This document shows positions 38,880-50,109 of a stretch of 64,000 nucleotides of DNA, in pieces. The stretch lies in NCBI GenBank assembly GCA_043228905.1, contig JBHGNT010000020.1:2108001-2172000 (forward strand), read 5' to 3'. The position numbers were made by a program, and so were the translations under genes. Position 1 is the stretch's first letter; each line of letters opens with the position of its first letter. Source of the stretch: Azolla caroliniana (taxonomy: Eukaryota; Polypodiophyta). Under the pieces are notes generated by a model. That model was not told the origin of the DNA, searched no databases, and saw nothing but the letters and a program-made list of their open reading frames with translations.

Positions 38880-39850
38880 CACAATTATATTAATAAATGT
38901 GTATAAGAAACACTACTTACAATGAGTGTGACCATGAAGTATGGTCACCCACTAACTACACTACACTACATGGGTAGTGGAACATGTTGAATTGCCAATA
39001 GGCAAGACGAATACTCCACTGAGGAAAGGATTTCCACTTGCTCCAATAAAGAAAATCGCCACATTAGTACTCCCTTCAACTTTCGTAGATATGCTTTCAC
39101 TCCATGTCTACCATCGAATACAAAAACGTTGCGCATGTTCCAATTATGACGCAATCCCCAATATCTAAAAAATAGAAAAACGATCTCCATCTCTGATTTT
39201 GGGTCAACCTATGTAAATTGTGCAAACACCCACTGTCTAGGTGTCAAATAACACCATGATAAAACTTGCCAAATTTGAGAAATGTAACTCCAAATCTAAC
39301 AAGCAATCGAACATTGTATAAACCGATGAGTACTATCTTCCATTTGAACAATGCAAAATAAGCAATTACCAGTTGCTAGTCCACGAGAGTTTAAAACTAA
39401 TCCTAGAGGCAACCCTCCAAATGAAGACCTTTGCTACAAGTGGCAACTTAGAATGCCAACTACATTTTATGATCTACCACCACCATGATCAGATTTGTAT
39501 ATTTTTCATTCTTCTTCGGCCTTAGATGATAGTCATCCAAGAGACTCAACAGAGCAATGGTACAAAAGATTAGTAGTCACTTGTAACAATGACATCTAAC
39601 CTCGTAAACACCAATCAATCCACGGTTGTTCTCTTGTTTGTAGATATAAAGGACCTTGCATCAATGCAATATTTTGTAGTTGTTACCAAATAAACCCATA
39701 ATTAGGCGTGATGCGTAACAATTCTTGTGCTCCAACAAACTCCCAAATTCTTTGAGATGGAGCCTCAACTATATCTCCCACCTCTTTGACCCCCAAATGA
39801 AACAAACGATTAAATTAATCTAGCGCAATCTCTCCTTTCTTGGACAACAT
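38880..39850 (-). mobile_element. LINE 3' end fragment
   Basis: On the minus strand, frames with stops read 'PLVAKVFIWRVASRISFKL', then a CxxC-like zf-RVT remnant ('TSNW..LLILHCSNGR'). The region ends with 'LRHNWNMRNVFVFDGR', the usual WxxWKxRNxxxF position of plant LINE tails. No intact ORF. A poly-A tail or duplication was not identified. Confidence 0.6.
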
Positions 39851-39902
39851 AATAACCGAGAAGACCCAAGTAACTCTTTTTGCAAAGAATTACAATGATC
39901 TT

Positions 39903-40170
39903 TGTAAGTAAACGAGAGTGATTCTATGTAGCGGAAGGATTGTATGTGTGTGTATGTGCACATGAGACGAGAGAGAGAGAGAGAGAGAGAGAGCTCTAAT
40001 CAAGAAACTGTATATTACGTCCAATAGTAACTAAGTTACAAAGGGTTGGTTTAAATACCAATTGATCTAGGGCAAGTGCCCTTTCCACTAATTACAAAAC
40101 TAGCCTAGTATGTTGTCCACTGGCTAGTGTGAACACTATCTCTATGGGAAGTTGAGTTCGATTATCAACA
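39903..40170 (-). repeat. 3' LTR of the split minus-strand copia
   Basis: On the minus strand it begins TGTTGATAATCGAACTCAAC and ends TTTACTTACA, with a (TC)n block in the middle. It lies right after the RNase H end of the copia at 40.35-42.2 kb. It belongs to the same LTR family as 13155-13514 and 56219-56614 but is about 100 bp shorter. Confidence 0.75.
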
Positions 40171-40351
40171 CGCCCCTTCGAACATAACTTCCAAATGTCG
40201 AAAAGTTGGTTCGGTTCAATCTTCATTTCGGCTTTTGGAAGGCTAGTCATCACGGCTTACGATTTCAATTGTTCGATTCTTCGTGTTTGGCTGTTCAATT
40301 GTTTGTTCGTACTTCGACTCCTCTGGTCGGCTTCAATCGACTGATCGGTTA

Positions 40352-42228
40352 CTATTCGGCATCAGCTGCTACTGTACTCCCCCTCAAGCGCGGTTGGTCG
40401 GTGATCGAGAGACCAAGGTTCGTCACGAACTGCCGCAACTTGTCAATACCCAGCACTTTTGTGAAGATGTCAGCCACTTGAAGATGAGTGTTGATGTGTT
40501 GTAGGTCGACATCTCCGGCTTGTACGCGCTCGCGGGTAAAGTGATAGTAAATTTCGATATGTTTCGTCGCGTGAAATACCGGGTTCCGAGCCAGGTAGAT
40601 GTTGCTCATGTTGTCGCAGTATAGGAAAATCAAATCCTTGATGGGAACGCCCAAATCCTTCAAAATGCGTTTGAGCCAAATGGCCTCGCATGTACCTAAG
40701 TACTCTCTTAGTGCAATCAAGATGAACATTTCAAGGATTCTGCATGAATTGGCTAAGTAGGCCAACATAATAGTTAAGATTGGGTTGTGTGATGGTTCGA
40801 TAGATTAGGTTTCCGATCAGTTCTCGATACTGAGTCGGCTCGCACTCGGTTGTGCCCGAATCGACATCGAGCGTGAGATTTCGGTCGAGAGGGGTAGACA
40901 CAGGTTTGCACTCGGTCATTCCAAACTTGTAGAGTAAGTTGAGAACGTAGTGTCGTTGAGAGATCAATATCCTGAATGGTCTCTGAATTACTTCGATACC
41001 AAGGAAGTAATGGAGCTCATGCATATCTTTCATTTCAAATCTATTGGATAGGAGTGATTTTACCTTATTAATCACGGCGAGATCATTCCCTCCGATGACT
41101 AGATCATCCATGTACAGGATGATGACAATCGGGTTGTTCGACTCGTTTCAGATGTACAAGGAGTTGTCCTATTTTGACATTTGAAAGCCAATTTGATGAA
41201 GATACTGAGTGATCTTCGAATGCACATGGTGCTTGCTTAAGGCCGCACAATGGCTTCTTTAATCTACAGACTGCTTTTGGATGATTTTTCGATTCGAATC
41301 CGGGTGGTTGAACCATGTACACCTCTTCCAATTCGCCTTGAAGAAAGGCGTTCTTGACGTCCATTTGGTGGAGATGCCACCCTTTCGCACCTGTGAGTGC
41401 AATTATGGTCCGCACAGTCGTCACCTTTGCCACCGGGGCAAAGGTCTACTCGTAATCGACTCCGTGTGTTTGTGCGTATTCTTTTGCGACGAGTCGTGCT
41501 TTGAAGTGATTTACTGAGCCATCGGCATTGTATTTAACCTTATAGATCCATCTACAACCAATCGCTTTCTTGTGAGGTGAATGGGGAATAAGATCCCATG
41601 TCTCGTTTTTGCACAAGTCTTGCATTTCTTCATTCATCGTGTCGACCCATTGTGGGTCCTCCACGGCTTCAGAAAATGTTTCCGGCTCTCAGACAGTTGC
41701 TACCTTCATCATAAAGGCGTAATGATACACCATGTACTCATCGTAGCCGAATCGGCTTACGGGGTTCTTTTCACGGGTGGATCGGCGTAGCTTCTCGTTC
41801 GCAGAGACTAGTGCTTTCTTTGCTCCATTTGTCCGGATGTCGAGGCCTTCGAATTCACTATTGAGGGAGTGACTCGTGAGTTGACTCATCGTCCATAAGG
41901 TCTTCATATTCTGGTATTTTGGCCTTCCCTTTGTCGAGTTTCAGACTCAGCCGAGATGCGCTTCGGTCACTCGGGGGCTCTTGTGGGGCACTCAGCCTTG
42001 TCATAAACAGGCTGTCTTCGTACATGTGTTCGAGTTGAAATTCGTCTTCTATCTCTTGTTCGGTCAATTCTGGGTTGACTAGAGTCGAAAACAGACTCGT
42101 CTTTGGGTCATACCAGGATGTTGACTCGTCGAAAACAACGTATTGACTTACTCGAACTTTTCGGGTAGAAGGATTGTAACATTTGTACCTCTTTTGTTCG
42201 AGTTAGTACCCTACGAGGATACCCCTTT
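40352..42228 (-). pseudogene. Split copia, downstream half: RT and RNase H
   Basis: In minus-strand order: the end of integrase at about 42226-42140 ('RYKCYNPSTRKVRVSQYVVF'); an acidic linker ('DEFQLEHMYEDSLFMTRL'); RT at 41664-41100 ('IGCRWIYKVKYNADGSVNHF', '[20 protein letters not shown]', catalytic YMDD in '[12 protein letters not shown]'); 'YFLGIEV' and 'RELIGNLIYR'; RNase H with an internal deletion ('CEAIWLKRILKDLG', '[16 protein letters not shown]', 'VADIFTKVLG'). Frames shift at about 41240 and 40740. The sequence stops matching copia at 42228; the missing upstream half is at 55258-56218, across the 13-kb insert. Confidence 0.9.
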
Positions 42229-42588
42229 TGTAAGATCAACTGAGCAACAACGTTGACTTAATATTATTCTGTACACTCGAAACTAAATAGCCAAGATTAA
42301 AGAGCTCGGAAATCCTAGAATAAAGCTAAATTCAATTATATTAATAAAGAAACAATTATAACCAACATTTGTCATACAATCGATAAGTTCATCATCATCT
42401 ATTCAATAAAATTTATACTTAACAACCACATACTTTTCGAGTCAACCAATACAAATATATGATAGACACTTAAAGTTTGCAAACCAATAAGATAGTGTAA
42501 AGAAATGGTACTCAAACAAAATAATCTTATATTCCAAAACAAGTTTAGTGTTACAATTTTATAGTTACAAATACAAACTAATATACAA

Positions 42589-45500
42589 TCACTCCATTAG
42601 GAGGTTTGGAACAAGCTGCTCTCCAAGATTAGCTGACAGTGATGTTGCATCAACATGTTCTGTCTCCTCAACTGAATCTTGTATATGATCAAAACCCGGT
42701 GCATCTTCAAGGTCAACAAGGTTGCCTCCTTCCTCATCTATAGGTTCCATCGGCTCTTTGGAAGCCATCTGAAACATCTCAATTTCGTTGATATGCTTTG
42801 CCCCAATCTCTTGGTCCTGGTCGGGACAATCCCATATGCCTTGGATCCTCATCTTAATAAAATTGACTTGGTCGGGGTCCTTTTCTAATTCGATGCAGTT
42901 CCTGAACAGTTTAAGAGCACATTTAGTCGTCGTTCCTAAATAAACAATCACACATACAAAAGTAAGAAAATAAGACAAGAAATAATTTTTAATTTTTAAA
43001 AAATTTGATGAAACTTATGAGATTTTATCTATTCTAGAAAATAAGTCGAGAACCCAATCATCAGGGTTCGAGAACAACTCGACCAATCGATTAATCAATT
43101 GTCGGGGCTTTTGATAAGGGTTTACTAAACTCTTATCGCCAGACACGTATCGTAATTTCTTCGTTACAGCTAGGCACATGATATAGTTGACAACGTCCCG
43201 CTCATTAACATGTGCCCGAGCCTTCTTCTTAGAATTTGTGTCGTAGTAGCCCACACACATGTGCTCCACAACGCTCACCATTCGATCACCTAGGGTACGA
43301 GTTATGTTCGTTTTAACCCTATTTTATAATTGAATCGAAACAAGTTAATAAACAAGTAATAAGAAACATAGAATCCATACATTAAATATATAGTAACATA
43401 ATGCTTACCAATGCATATGTTTGGTGGCATGGCATCTTGACTTCAATGCAGTCGTGACCGATAACGCCTGACCCATACTGTGAAATATAACAATGTGCCA
43501 TAATGGTGCAAGGGTCAGCTCTGCAAAGTCCTTAACCATCTTTTCTATTTGTGGATATTTGTATGGCACATCGTCGTATGTCGAGCCTGATATTTTGAAG
43601 CCATACGGTGTATCCGCCACGAGCAATGTATAATGTCTCTTGGGTAATATGTCAAGCATATTACCCACATCACCATTATATACACTATAATACAATGGTT
43701 TGGAAAGGATCGCTCTTGTGCAAAAAGCTTTTTACGGTGTCTAAGTTCTTAGGCACCTCGAGCTCCTTTCCTTTTGTCATCTGTTTCTTGTATTTAGCTC
43801 ATTCCAAATAGGTGATGAAGGCGCTAGGTATGCCTTCATTGTTGTCACTATTCTTCTTTGAACGGGGTGGTGTCTGTAATTATAAATTTTGTAAGAAGAA
43901 ACCCATTATCCAAAAATCAATTAATATTTGTAGAACATACATACCCATTCTCTAAACATAATAAAGAATTCTTCAAGAGCCTTGTAAGATGATGTTTTTG
44001 GGCAAGATTGCTCCACTTCTTCCCACGTAGGCAGGGACAATTTTTTCATCATCAGCTCTTGAATCTTCATATACACCTTATGGCTAAAAAACAAAAGAAA
44101 CTAAAATTAGAATAAAGAACAAATCAACAAAGCAATCAAATCAAAATGATACATGCACATAGATCACTCACTTTTGAAACTCTGTGACCATTTCGTCAAG
44201 GCTAAACTCCTTGGCGGCCACTCTTGATAATGTAGATATCAATAATCTATCATTCTTAATTCCTTGTAGTGACCGTCAAGGAAGTAGCTTCATATCTTCG
44301 GCTAACTCTTCAATTACTAAGTCACTTTTACGTGACTTAGATTTCATCTCCACCTATGGGTCAAGCTTAGCCTTCTTTGATCTTTGACCCTTTATTTCTT
44401 TATGCTCCCAAATACTAAAAATGCGATCTAGGAGGTTCCACACCTCCCATGTTATAAAGGCAAGTTGAAACCACAAGTCATATTTTCTCAGGCCTTCAGA
44501 CTTGGTGCTTTCGTCAACTGTTATCCCCACTTCAAGCAGACATTGTTGTCACAATCCAAGATGCAACCGAGTACCAAATTTTTGCAGCGCATCAAGGTAC
44601 TCATGATGGAAGAACCTGATGCGCTCGATACATGACATCTTTTGTCTATAGTCATTATCGTTGTTATGATCCCAAGCTAACAACTTGGCTTCTTCATGTA
44701 TAAGGCCTGCATACACTTTACATTCTAGATACTTGAAGAAAGGGGTAAGAGGATACTCCTTGACTAGTTGACGTCGAGCTTCACCAGAGTGGGATCCTCC
44801 AATCACATAGTATGTGTAGTCATCTGCCGAACTGTACTTGACGTCAGCAATAGTAGGGCATTGATCTCGGTCGACCATTATTAAGAATGGCACTACAGTC
44901 GCATGTGGATTAATCTTCATTTTGCTTTTTAAGTTCTGCACATGCATTGAATGTGGCTCTCTTATTTCTAGAGCCCATCTTCTTGTCTCTAGATCGATGG
45001 GTGGCCGTTGAATAGAGCAGATTGGTAAGTGAAATAATTGTCCTTTACGGACAAGCTTCGTCTTTACAATATTTTCTTTGATCCGGTTCTGTTCTGAGGT
45101 GAGTATCCCAGATGAAATGTGCCCCCCCTGGAGGAATAACTTCGAGCTCGACTTCTTCCTCCTCATCTTCTACGAACTCGAGGACCTTCGACTCGTCCTC
45201 TTCTGGTTGTTGTCTTTTCTTATACTTCTTATGTTCCGGTTTGGACTTCTTGGTAGACTTTGGTGGGGTTGTTGCTTGTGTGACCATCAACTCTCCCTTA
45301 ATGTACGGGTGCAAAGCAAGAATCAAGTTGTTTTTTGTCTGAACATCCTTTTTTAGGGCTTTAGGGTGGTAGGAGTCAGTTCTGAAATTATGTTCATCAA
45401 TCTTGACTCTGCGAACCCCCACCGAGCTATCAACATCGAAGAAGAGGTTCGATGAGTCGTTGTCTTCATATTTGATGTTCCGTACGTAGCCGTAGGTGAA

Positions 45501-46096
45501 TGTCTTTCCCACCTACAACTTGCCTTCACCTTCAGACTTTGCAAGAATAAGAAGGAGGTCCCCTTCTTCCTGGTGTAGATCAGTGTCCACTCCACATGGG
45601 GGTAGCTCTTCAGGCGAGACTCCCCACTCTTTTCGCCTAAAGTCTTCGTCGTGTTACCGAAAAAAGACTTTGAAGTGTCGTCACCTCTTGACTCGATAAA
45701 TGTTTTGCGAGAATCAGCTTTCATCATGGTGTCAGAAGGTCTTTTTGTTGGTGATGGAATTTTTAGTTTGAAGGATGACACCTTCTGTCGTGGCTCACTG
45801 AAAACAACAAGTCATGAGACAAGGATATAACAATAATCTTAATAATAAGCAATATAGACCTCTAAACTAAGGTAAAAATCAGCGAAAATCATATGTTTTT
45901 GTATAGAATGTCACATAAAAAACTTGAAGAAATAAACCAAAAAACAACCAAAAAAAAGACCAAATCTTATCTATTGATCATGAAAAGCCCATTTTTCAAA
46001 AAAGTTGAATAAAAAAAAGAATCTTTAAGGAATCTTTTTGGAATCTAAAATGTTGGGTTAGAAAACATACCTGGCAATTTTCTTTCCGTTGTTCAT
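42589..46096 (-). pseudogene. ParB-like domain plus beta-type DNA amino-methyltransferase, multi-exon, decayed
   Basis: Exons read on the minus strand: 46071-46096 (MNNGKKIA, split codon AG|T), 45797-44172, 44083-43945, 43873-43409, 43318 to about 43033, and 42935-42589. Introns are GT-AG with matching phases (AA|C gives Asn, TG|G gives Trp). Only the donor of the last intron is lost. The ParB/Srx-like part lies at about 45000-44560: 'PFLIMVDRDQCPT', 'YVIGGSHSGEARRQL', 'HEEAKLLAWDHNNDNDYRQK'. The methyltransferase follows: motif IV 'LLVADTPYGF' (a DPPY variant), 'LWHIVIFHSM', then 'KPRQLINRLVELF' and motif I 'DDWVLDLFS' plus 'GTTTKCALKLF' across the intron. Motif IV before motif I is the beta (permuted) order of N4/N6 amino-methylases. 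An acidic Lys/Glu linker precedes ParB. Breaks: a stop at about 45514, frameshifts near 45650, 45125 (a G run) and 43690, and stops near 44549, 44350 and 43800. The enzyme would act on nuclear DNA; its target is unknown. Confidence 0.8.
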
Positions 46097-46311
46097 GTTG
46101 ATGGTGGAGATGTTGACTTGACTGGGGAGGCGAAAACTCGACGATGAACGTGATAATGAGAAATAGAAGATGACTTCCCTTTATATATTTTTTATTTTTT
46201 ATTTTAAAAAATATTTTTAATTATTTAAAAAAATAAATATGTTTTTGGACATGGTGCTTATTATAAAAGCAAACTTGTGCCTATTTTGGACATTGTTGTT
46301 GTGACTTAGCC
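46097..46311. promoter_or_regulatory. Divergent intergenic region between the two insert genes
   Basis: About 215 bp, very AT-rich, between the minus-strand methyltransferase start and the plus-strand partner. It contains TTTTTGGACATGG (about 46243) and GTGCCTATTTTGGACATTG (about 46277). Close matches recur at the far right end of the insert (TTTTTGGACATGG at about 55105 and GTGCCTTTTTTGGAC at about 55194). A shared promoter or a transposase-binding site is possible; neither is shown. Confidence 0.35.
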
Positions 46312-46419
46312 TTGAGCAAAATTTCCTCAAAATCGAATGAAAATTCTTTGTTTTCTATTGAGCCCGTTATATTATCTGATAACTCGTTATTCTCAATCGA
46401 GGAATATAGCCTTGTTAAT

Positions 46420-46437
46420 AATAAAAGGTGCCATGTT
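46420..46437. repeat. Left 18-bp target-site duplication of the LINE
   Basis: AATAAAAGGTGCCATGTT, identical to 49005-49022. Confidence 0.97.
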
Positions 46438-47318
46438 CATTATGCGTTGCCAGTAGGTGATTTGATGAGGGTATATGTAATTGATCGGTCATGCGTTATG
46501 TGTGGTTATGTACATGAGTCATCGCATCATGTATTTTGGGAATGTGTTGTCGCAAAAAAAATTTGGTTTAGAATTCTTAGGCTACAAGGTCGTAAGTATA
46601 GGTCGGGGATTTTTACGTGGGGTGCAGTCTTATGGGGAAGGTTAGATCAACAAATGACTTTCTATCATCATCATTATTCTTCTTTGACATTACGTGTCAC
46701 AAGTTTGCAGGTATATTATACTTCAACCTCCTTGCAGGGAATCAAGTTTTTCTGCCGTAGTCACGTCTGGCAAATTGTCTCCTCTTTGGCTTTATGGATT
46801 CTTTGGAAAGCTAGGTGCTCCAAGCTATACAATGATGAAAACACTCACATCGTGGATCAAGTTAAGTCTTTTTGGAACTTATTGGTACATACAGTTAAAG
46901 GTGAATATGATAGTTATAAGGGTTCTGGTCACGCAACTAATAAGAAAAGAATGAGAATTCATAAAGTTTGGTCGTCTATACCTATTATGTTGAATGAAGT
47001 TGCAGATGTCAAGTGGAACTATGTACTACCTCGGTGGTTATTCCCGCCACCGGCACCATCTTTAGTATAAATAACATGATATAATATACATGATTGTTGA
47101 TATTTTTGTCAGGATAAGTGATGTTGGTAGAAATCAAGGACATGTCAAGGCAAAACTTGGTGTCGATTAGCGAGAAGGCGAGATGGTTGTGGATGTAAGA
47201 AGCAATTTCTTATGAGTGATAATGATGAGTGTAGATGGTGTGGGGGTTGAAGAAGCATATTATCATGAGTTGGTGAGGGAATTTTTACATTAATTTGTTT
47301 GCGGTCTATATGGCAGGA

Positions 47319-47500
47319 TGCTTGATGGAAGGAAATCAAGGACATGGCAAGCCAAAACTTGGTGCCCATTAGCGAGAAGGCGAGATGGTTGTTGTGGATG
47401 ATGCTTGATGGAAGGAAATCAAGGACATGACAAGCCAAAATTTGGTGCCGATTAGCGAGAAGGCGAGATGGTTGTTGTGGATGATGCTTGATGGAATTTG
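47319..47500. repeat. Tandem repeat of about 79 bp in the LINE 3' region
   Basis: Units contain GATGCTTGATGGAAGGAAAT, CAAGGACATG and AGCGAGAAGGCGAGATGGTT. Two adjacent copies are near complete, and a partial copy lies around 47130-47190. Confidence 0.85.
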
Positions 47501-47989
47501 GTGGCATGGCACAGAGTGAAGAAGATTTTAGGTTTCATCTTAGGGAGTGCAACAAACAGGATAGTCTTCTAGTTGTTGTCATGTAGTTATTGTCTTTATA
47601 GAGTTAGTCATGACGAGAGGACGAGTGACGATGGTATGGGGGTTGAAACAATTATATGAGGGGATGAGGAAACATTTTATAATCACTTTGTTATTTTGTA
47701 TACAGGAATTTGGTGGTAATCAGCGAGATGGTTGATGTGGACTTAAGAAGCAAAATTGTTTTGAGGGATAAGGATGAGAGAAGATGGTGTGGGGGGTGAA
47801 GCAGAATATTATGAGTAGGTACAGGAATGGAACGTATGGTAGTCTCTAATGGTAGTCTTTGCCAGATTGCTACATGCATTGGAATACTTTGTGCTCTGGT
47901 AATTGGGCTTCCAATAGAAACTGTTCGTGGTTGTTGGAGGAATTGATTTTGGATATCCATCTTGCCTGCTGCAGTGCTCTTAGTTGGGA

Positions 47990-48789
47990 TGGAGTTCTGT
48001 TCTAAGAGCCCGAAATGGTGAATTGGAGCAGCCATGTTTGTTTTGCAACAACTCTCTGGAATCAATGCTGTGTTTTATTTCTATTTATTTCTCCCCAACA
48101 ATATTTAGAAATGCTGGAATCTGTTCTGTTTTGTTCACAAGTGTTTATGTTGGGATTGTAGATCCAGACCTGACATATATGATTGGGAGACAGAGGACAT
48201 GGAATATGATGTGAAAGACAAGTTTTCTAAGGAGGTGTTATTATGTGGCTCATTTGGTGACATTGTCGCCTCCTCTCCTTCAAAGATGTTGGTCTTTGTG
48301 TGATTGAACCATCGAAAAAGCTGGATATTCGTAGATGTTGTTTATAGGTGGGCTATGGTCTTCAGTACATGCGACACAAAAGGCAAACATGAAGGAGTTC
48401 TGTTCTAAGAGCCCGAAATGGTCAATTGGAGCAGCCATGTTTGTTTTGCAACAACTCTCTAGAATCAATGTTGTTTTTTATTTCTCCCCAACAATATTCA
48501 GGAATGCTGTAATCAGTTCAGATTTGTTTGCAAGTGTTTAGGTTGGGATTGTGAATCTTCTTACAGATCCTCTGACCTGACATAGATGAGTGGGAAGACA
48601 GAGGACAGGGAATATCATGTAAAAGACAAGTTCTCTGAGGAGGTGTTATTATGTGGTTCATTTGGTGACATGGTCGCCCTCCTCTCCTTCAAAGTTGTTG
48701 GTCTTTGTGGGATTGAACCATCGAAAAGCTGGATACTCGTAGAAGGCGAACAAGAGGTTTTCAAACTACCAACTAGGGTGGAGAACTAG
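47990..48789 (+). pseudogene. Duplicated sugar-transporter-like fragment inside the LINE
   Basis: Two copies (about 47990-48170 and 48390-48560) read 'SIGAAMFVLQQLSRINVVFY', 'FSPTIFRNAVISSDLFASV' and 'VGIVNLL' in the better copy. This is the pattern of plant plastidic glucose transporter-like (MFS) membrane segments, 'QQLSGINAVFYFS...FR.AGI.SD'. The other copy has 'QQLSGIN' intact but is otherwise broken. Downstream both continue with similar 'SKEVLLCGSF/SEEVLLCGSF' sequence. A gene fragment carried in the LINE 3' part would fit 3' transduction or gene capture. It cannot encode a transporter here. Confidence 0.6.
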
Positions 48790-49004
48790 GTTGGTCATTG
48801 TTTTCGTTTTAGATGTGGTCTTCTACCTGGTAAAGATGTTAGTGACAAGGCCGAGTTAGCAGTATCTTGATAAATGCCAAAACTTATATTTGGTCTTGTT
48901 TTTGATAATATATATTTGTGGAGATGAAACAATATTATGTACTATTTGTATACTGCCTCTGGGCCTTTTATTAATACCAATGGAACATATGTTTTATGGA
49001 AAAA

Positions 49005-49022
49005 AATAAAAGGTGCCATGTT
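49005..49022. repeat. Right 18-bp target-site duplication of the LINE
   Basis: AATAAAAGGTGCCATGTT, directly after the LINE A-tail and overlapping its last two A residues. Confidence 0.97.
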
Positions 49023-49591
49023 AAGACCAATGACGATCAAGAGCAAAGCTCGACGTCAATTTTTTCAATAGAGCCATTCAACATAGGTAAAACAAGATAT
49101 ATTAAAGTAGATACAACTCATGTCGAGTCTAGTTTATCGAATGCTAACGAAGACTATATCAATAAACCTCTAAATTTTCAAAGAGTTCCTCGACAAGTGA
49201 GTGTTAAACGATATAATTTTTTGTGTTCGGATTGACAAATTTCAATTGACATATGCAAGATATGTTGTGGGAGCTTTGTCTATCAAAATTTGGAAAGGGA
49301 AACTTGTGGGGGTTGCGACAAAAGTATTTGTCTCGACGAACAAGATACATTCTTGATTGCCAATATGCAACTTGTAAAGGACCATCTGGCAATGTCGTGT
49401 TCTCAATAGGTGGAATATTACCTTTCACTTACTACGAAGAGTTGTCGAGTTGCTTTTAAAATTGCTTAGAGCATCGGGAACATGAGGCTACAGAGAATTC
49501 AACATCGATTACTAAAAGGGGTGGTGGGTACCTTTCAACAATATAGAATCTACATGTAAGGGTCTAATTGGGTGGCATGACGTTGTCGCGT

Positions 49592-50099
49592 TGTTACACG
49601 CGTGCGTGTGGAAGGGGCAGGATCATGGGGGTCTTGGACTAGGGAGTAGAGGAGAAAGAATAAGACACATAATAGAAGCTTAGCTCAAGCGGAGGTGAGA
49701 AAGAATAAGACAATAACATAGAATAGACGGGGCAAGATGCTCAACAAGTTAGCTTAAGAAAACGTAAACGCTTTACAATGGTGGCCGCCATGGCCGCACC
49801 AACGACTATGAGAAAACCCTAAAGGAAAACCCAAGAAGAAAACCCTAACCGAAACCCTAAAACCGAATAGGAAACCCTCGACCTAAGTGATATGCCTCTC
49901 TCCCTCAAAATAGGCAACCCCTCATAAGTGACCCCTCCCTTCCTTTTATAGCCCAAGGAGGGAGGGACCTTACAATGTGGGATAAAATTCCCCTCTTCTT
50001 TCTACACACCATTTCCTAGTATACACGTGCACATGTTGCACACCACCGATTTGCCCATTCCACCCCGGTTTCACACTATAGCCGGAAATCTTCACGACA
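49592..50099 (-). repeat. LTR (3' LTR on the minus strand)
   Basis: 508 bp, equal in length to its partner. It contains AAAACCCTAA blocks and GGTGGCCGCCATGG. It ends next to the polypurine tract. Confidence 0.95.
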
Positions 50100-50109
50100 T
50101 CCACCCCCC

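Larger units (their letters stand above)
46438..49004 (+). mobile_element. 5'-truncated LINE insertion, 2.57 kb
   Basis: It is bounded by a perfect 18-bp duplication (46420-46437 and 49005-49022) and ends in a short A run at 49001-49006, both hallmarks of target-primed reverse transcription. Its only coding part (to 47070) is the LINE tail. That has a zf-RVT-like finger ('VIDRSCVMCGYVHESSHHVF', then WEC) and 'ALWILWKARCSKLYNDEN', ending 'LPRWLFPPPAPSLV'. The remaining 1.9 kb is non-coding with internal duplications. Removing the LINE restores the partner gene frame from 'NNKRCHV' to 'KTNDDQEQ'. Confidence 0.93.

Noticed and set aside
42589-46096. Bacterial or phage contamination as the source of the ParB-methylase
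   Set aside because: The gene has phase-consistent GT-AG introns and sits inside a plant copia element.
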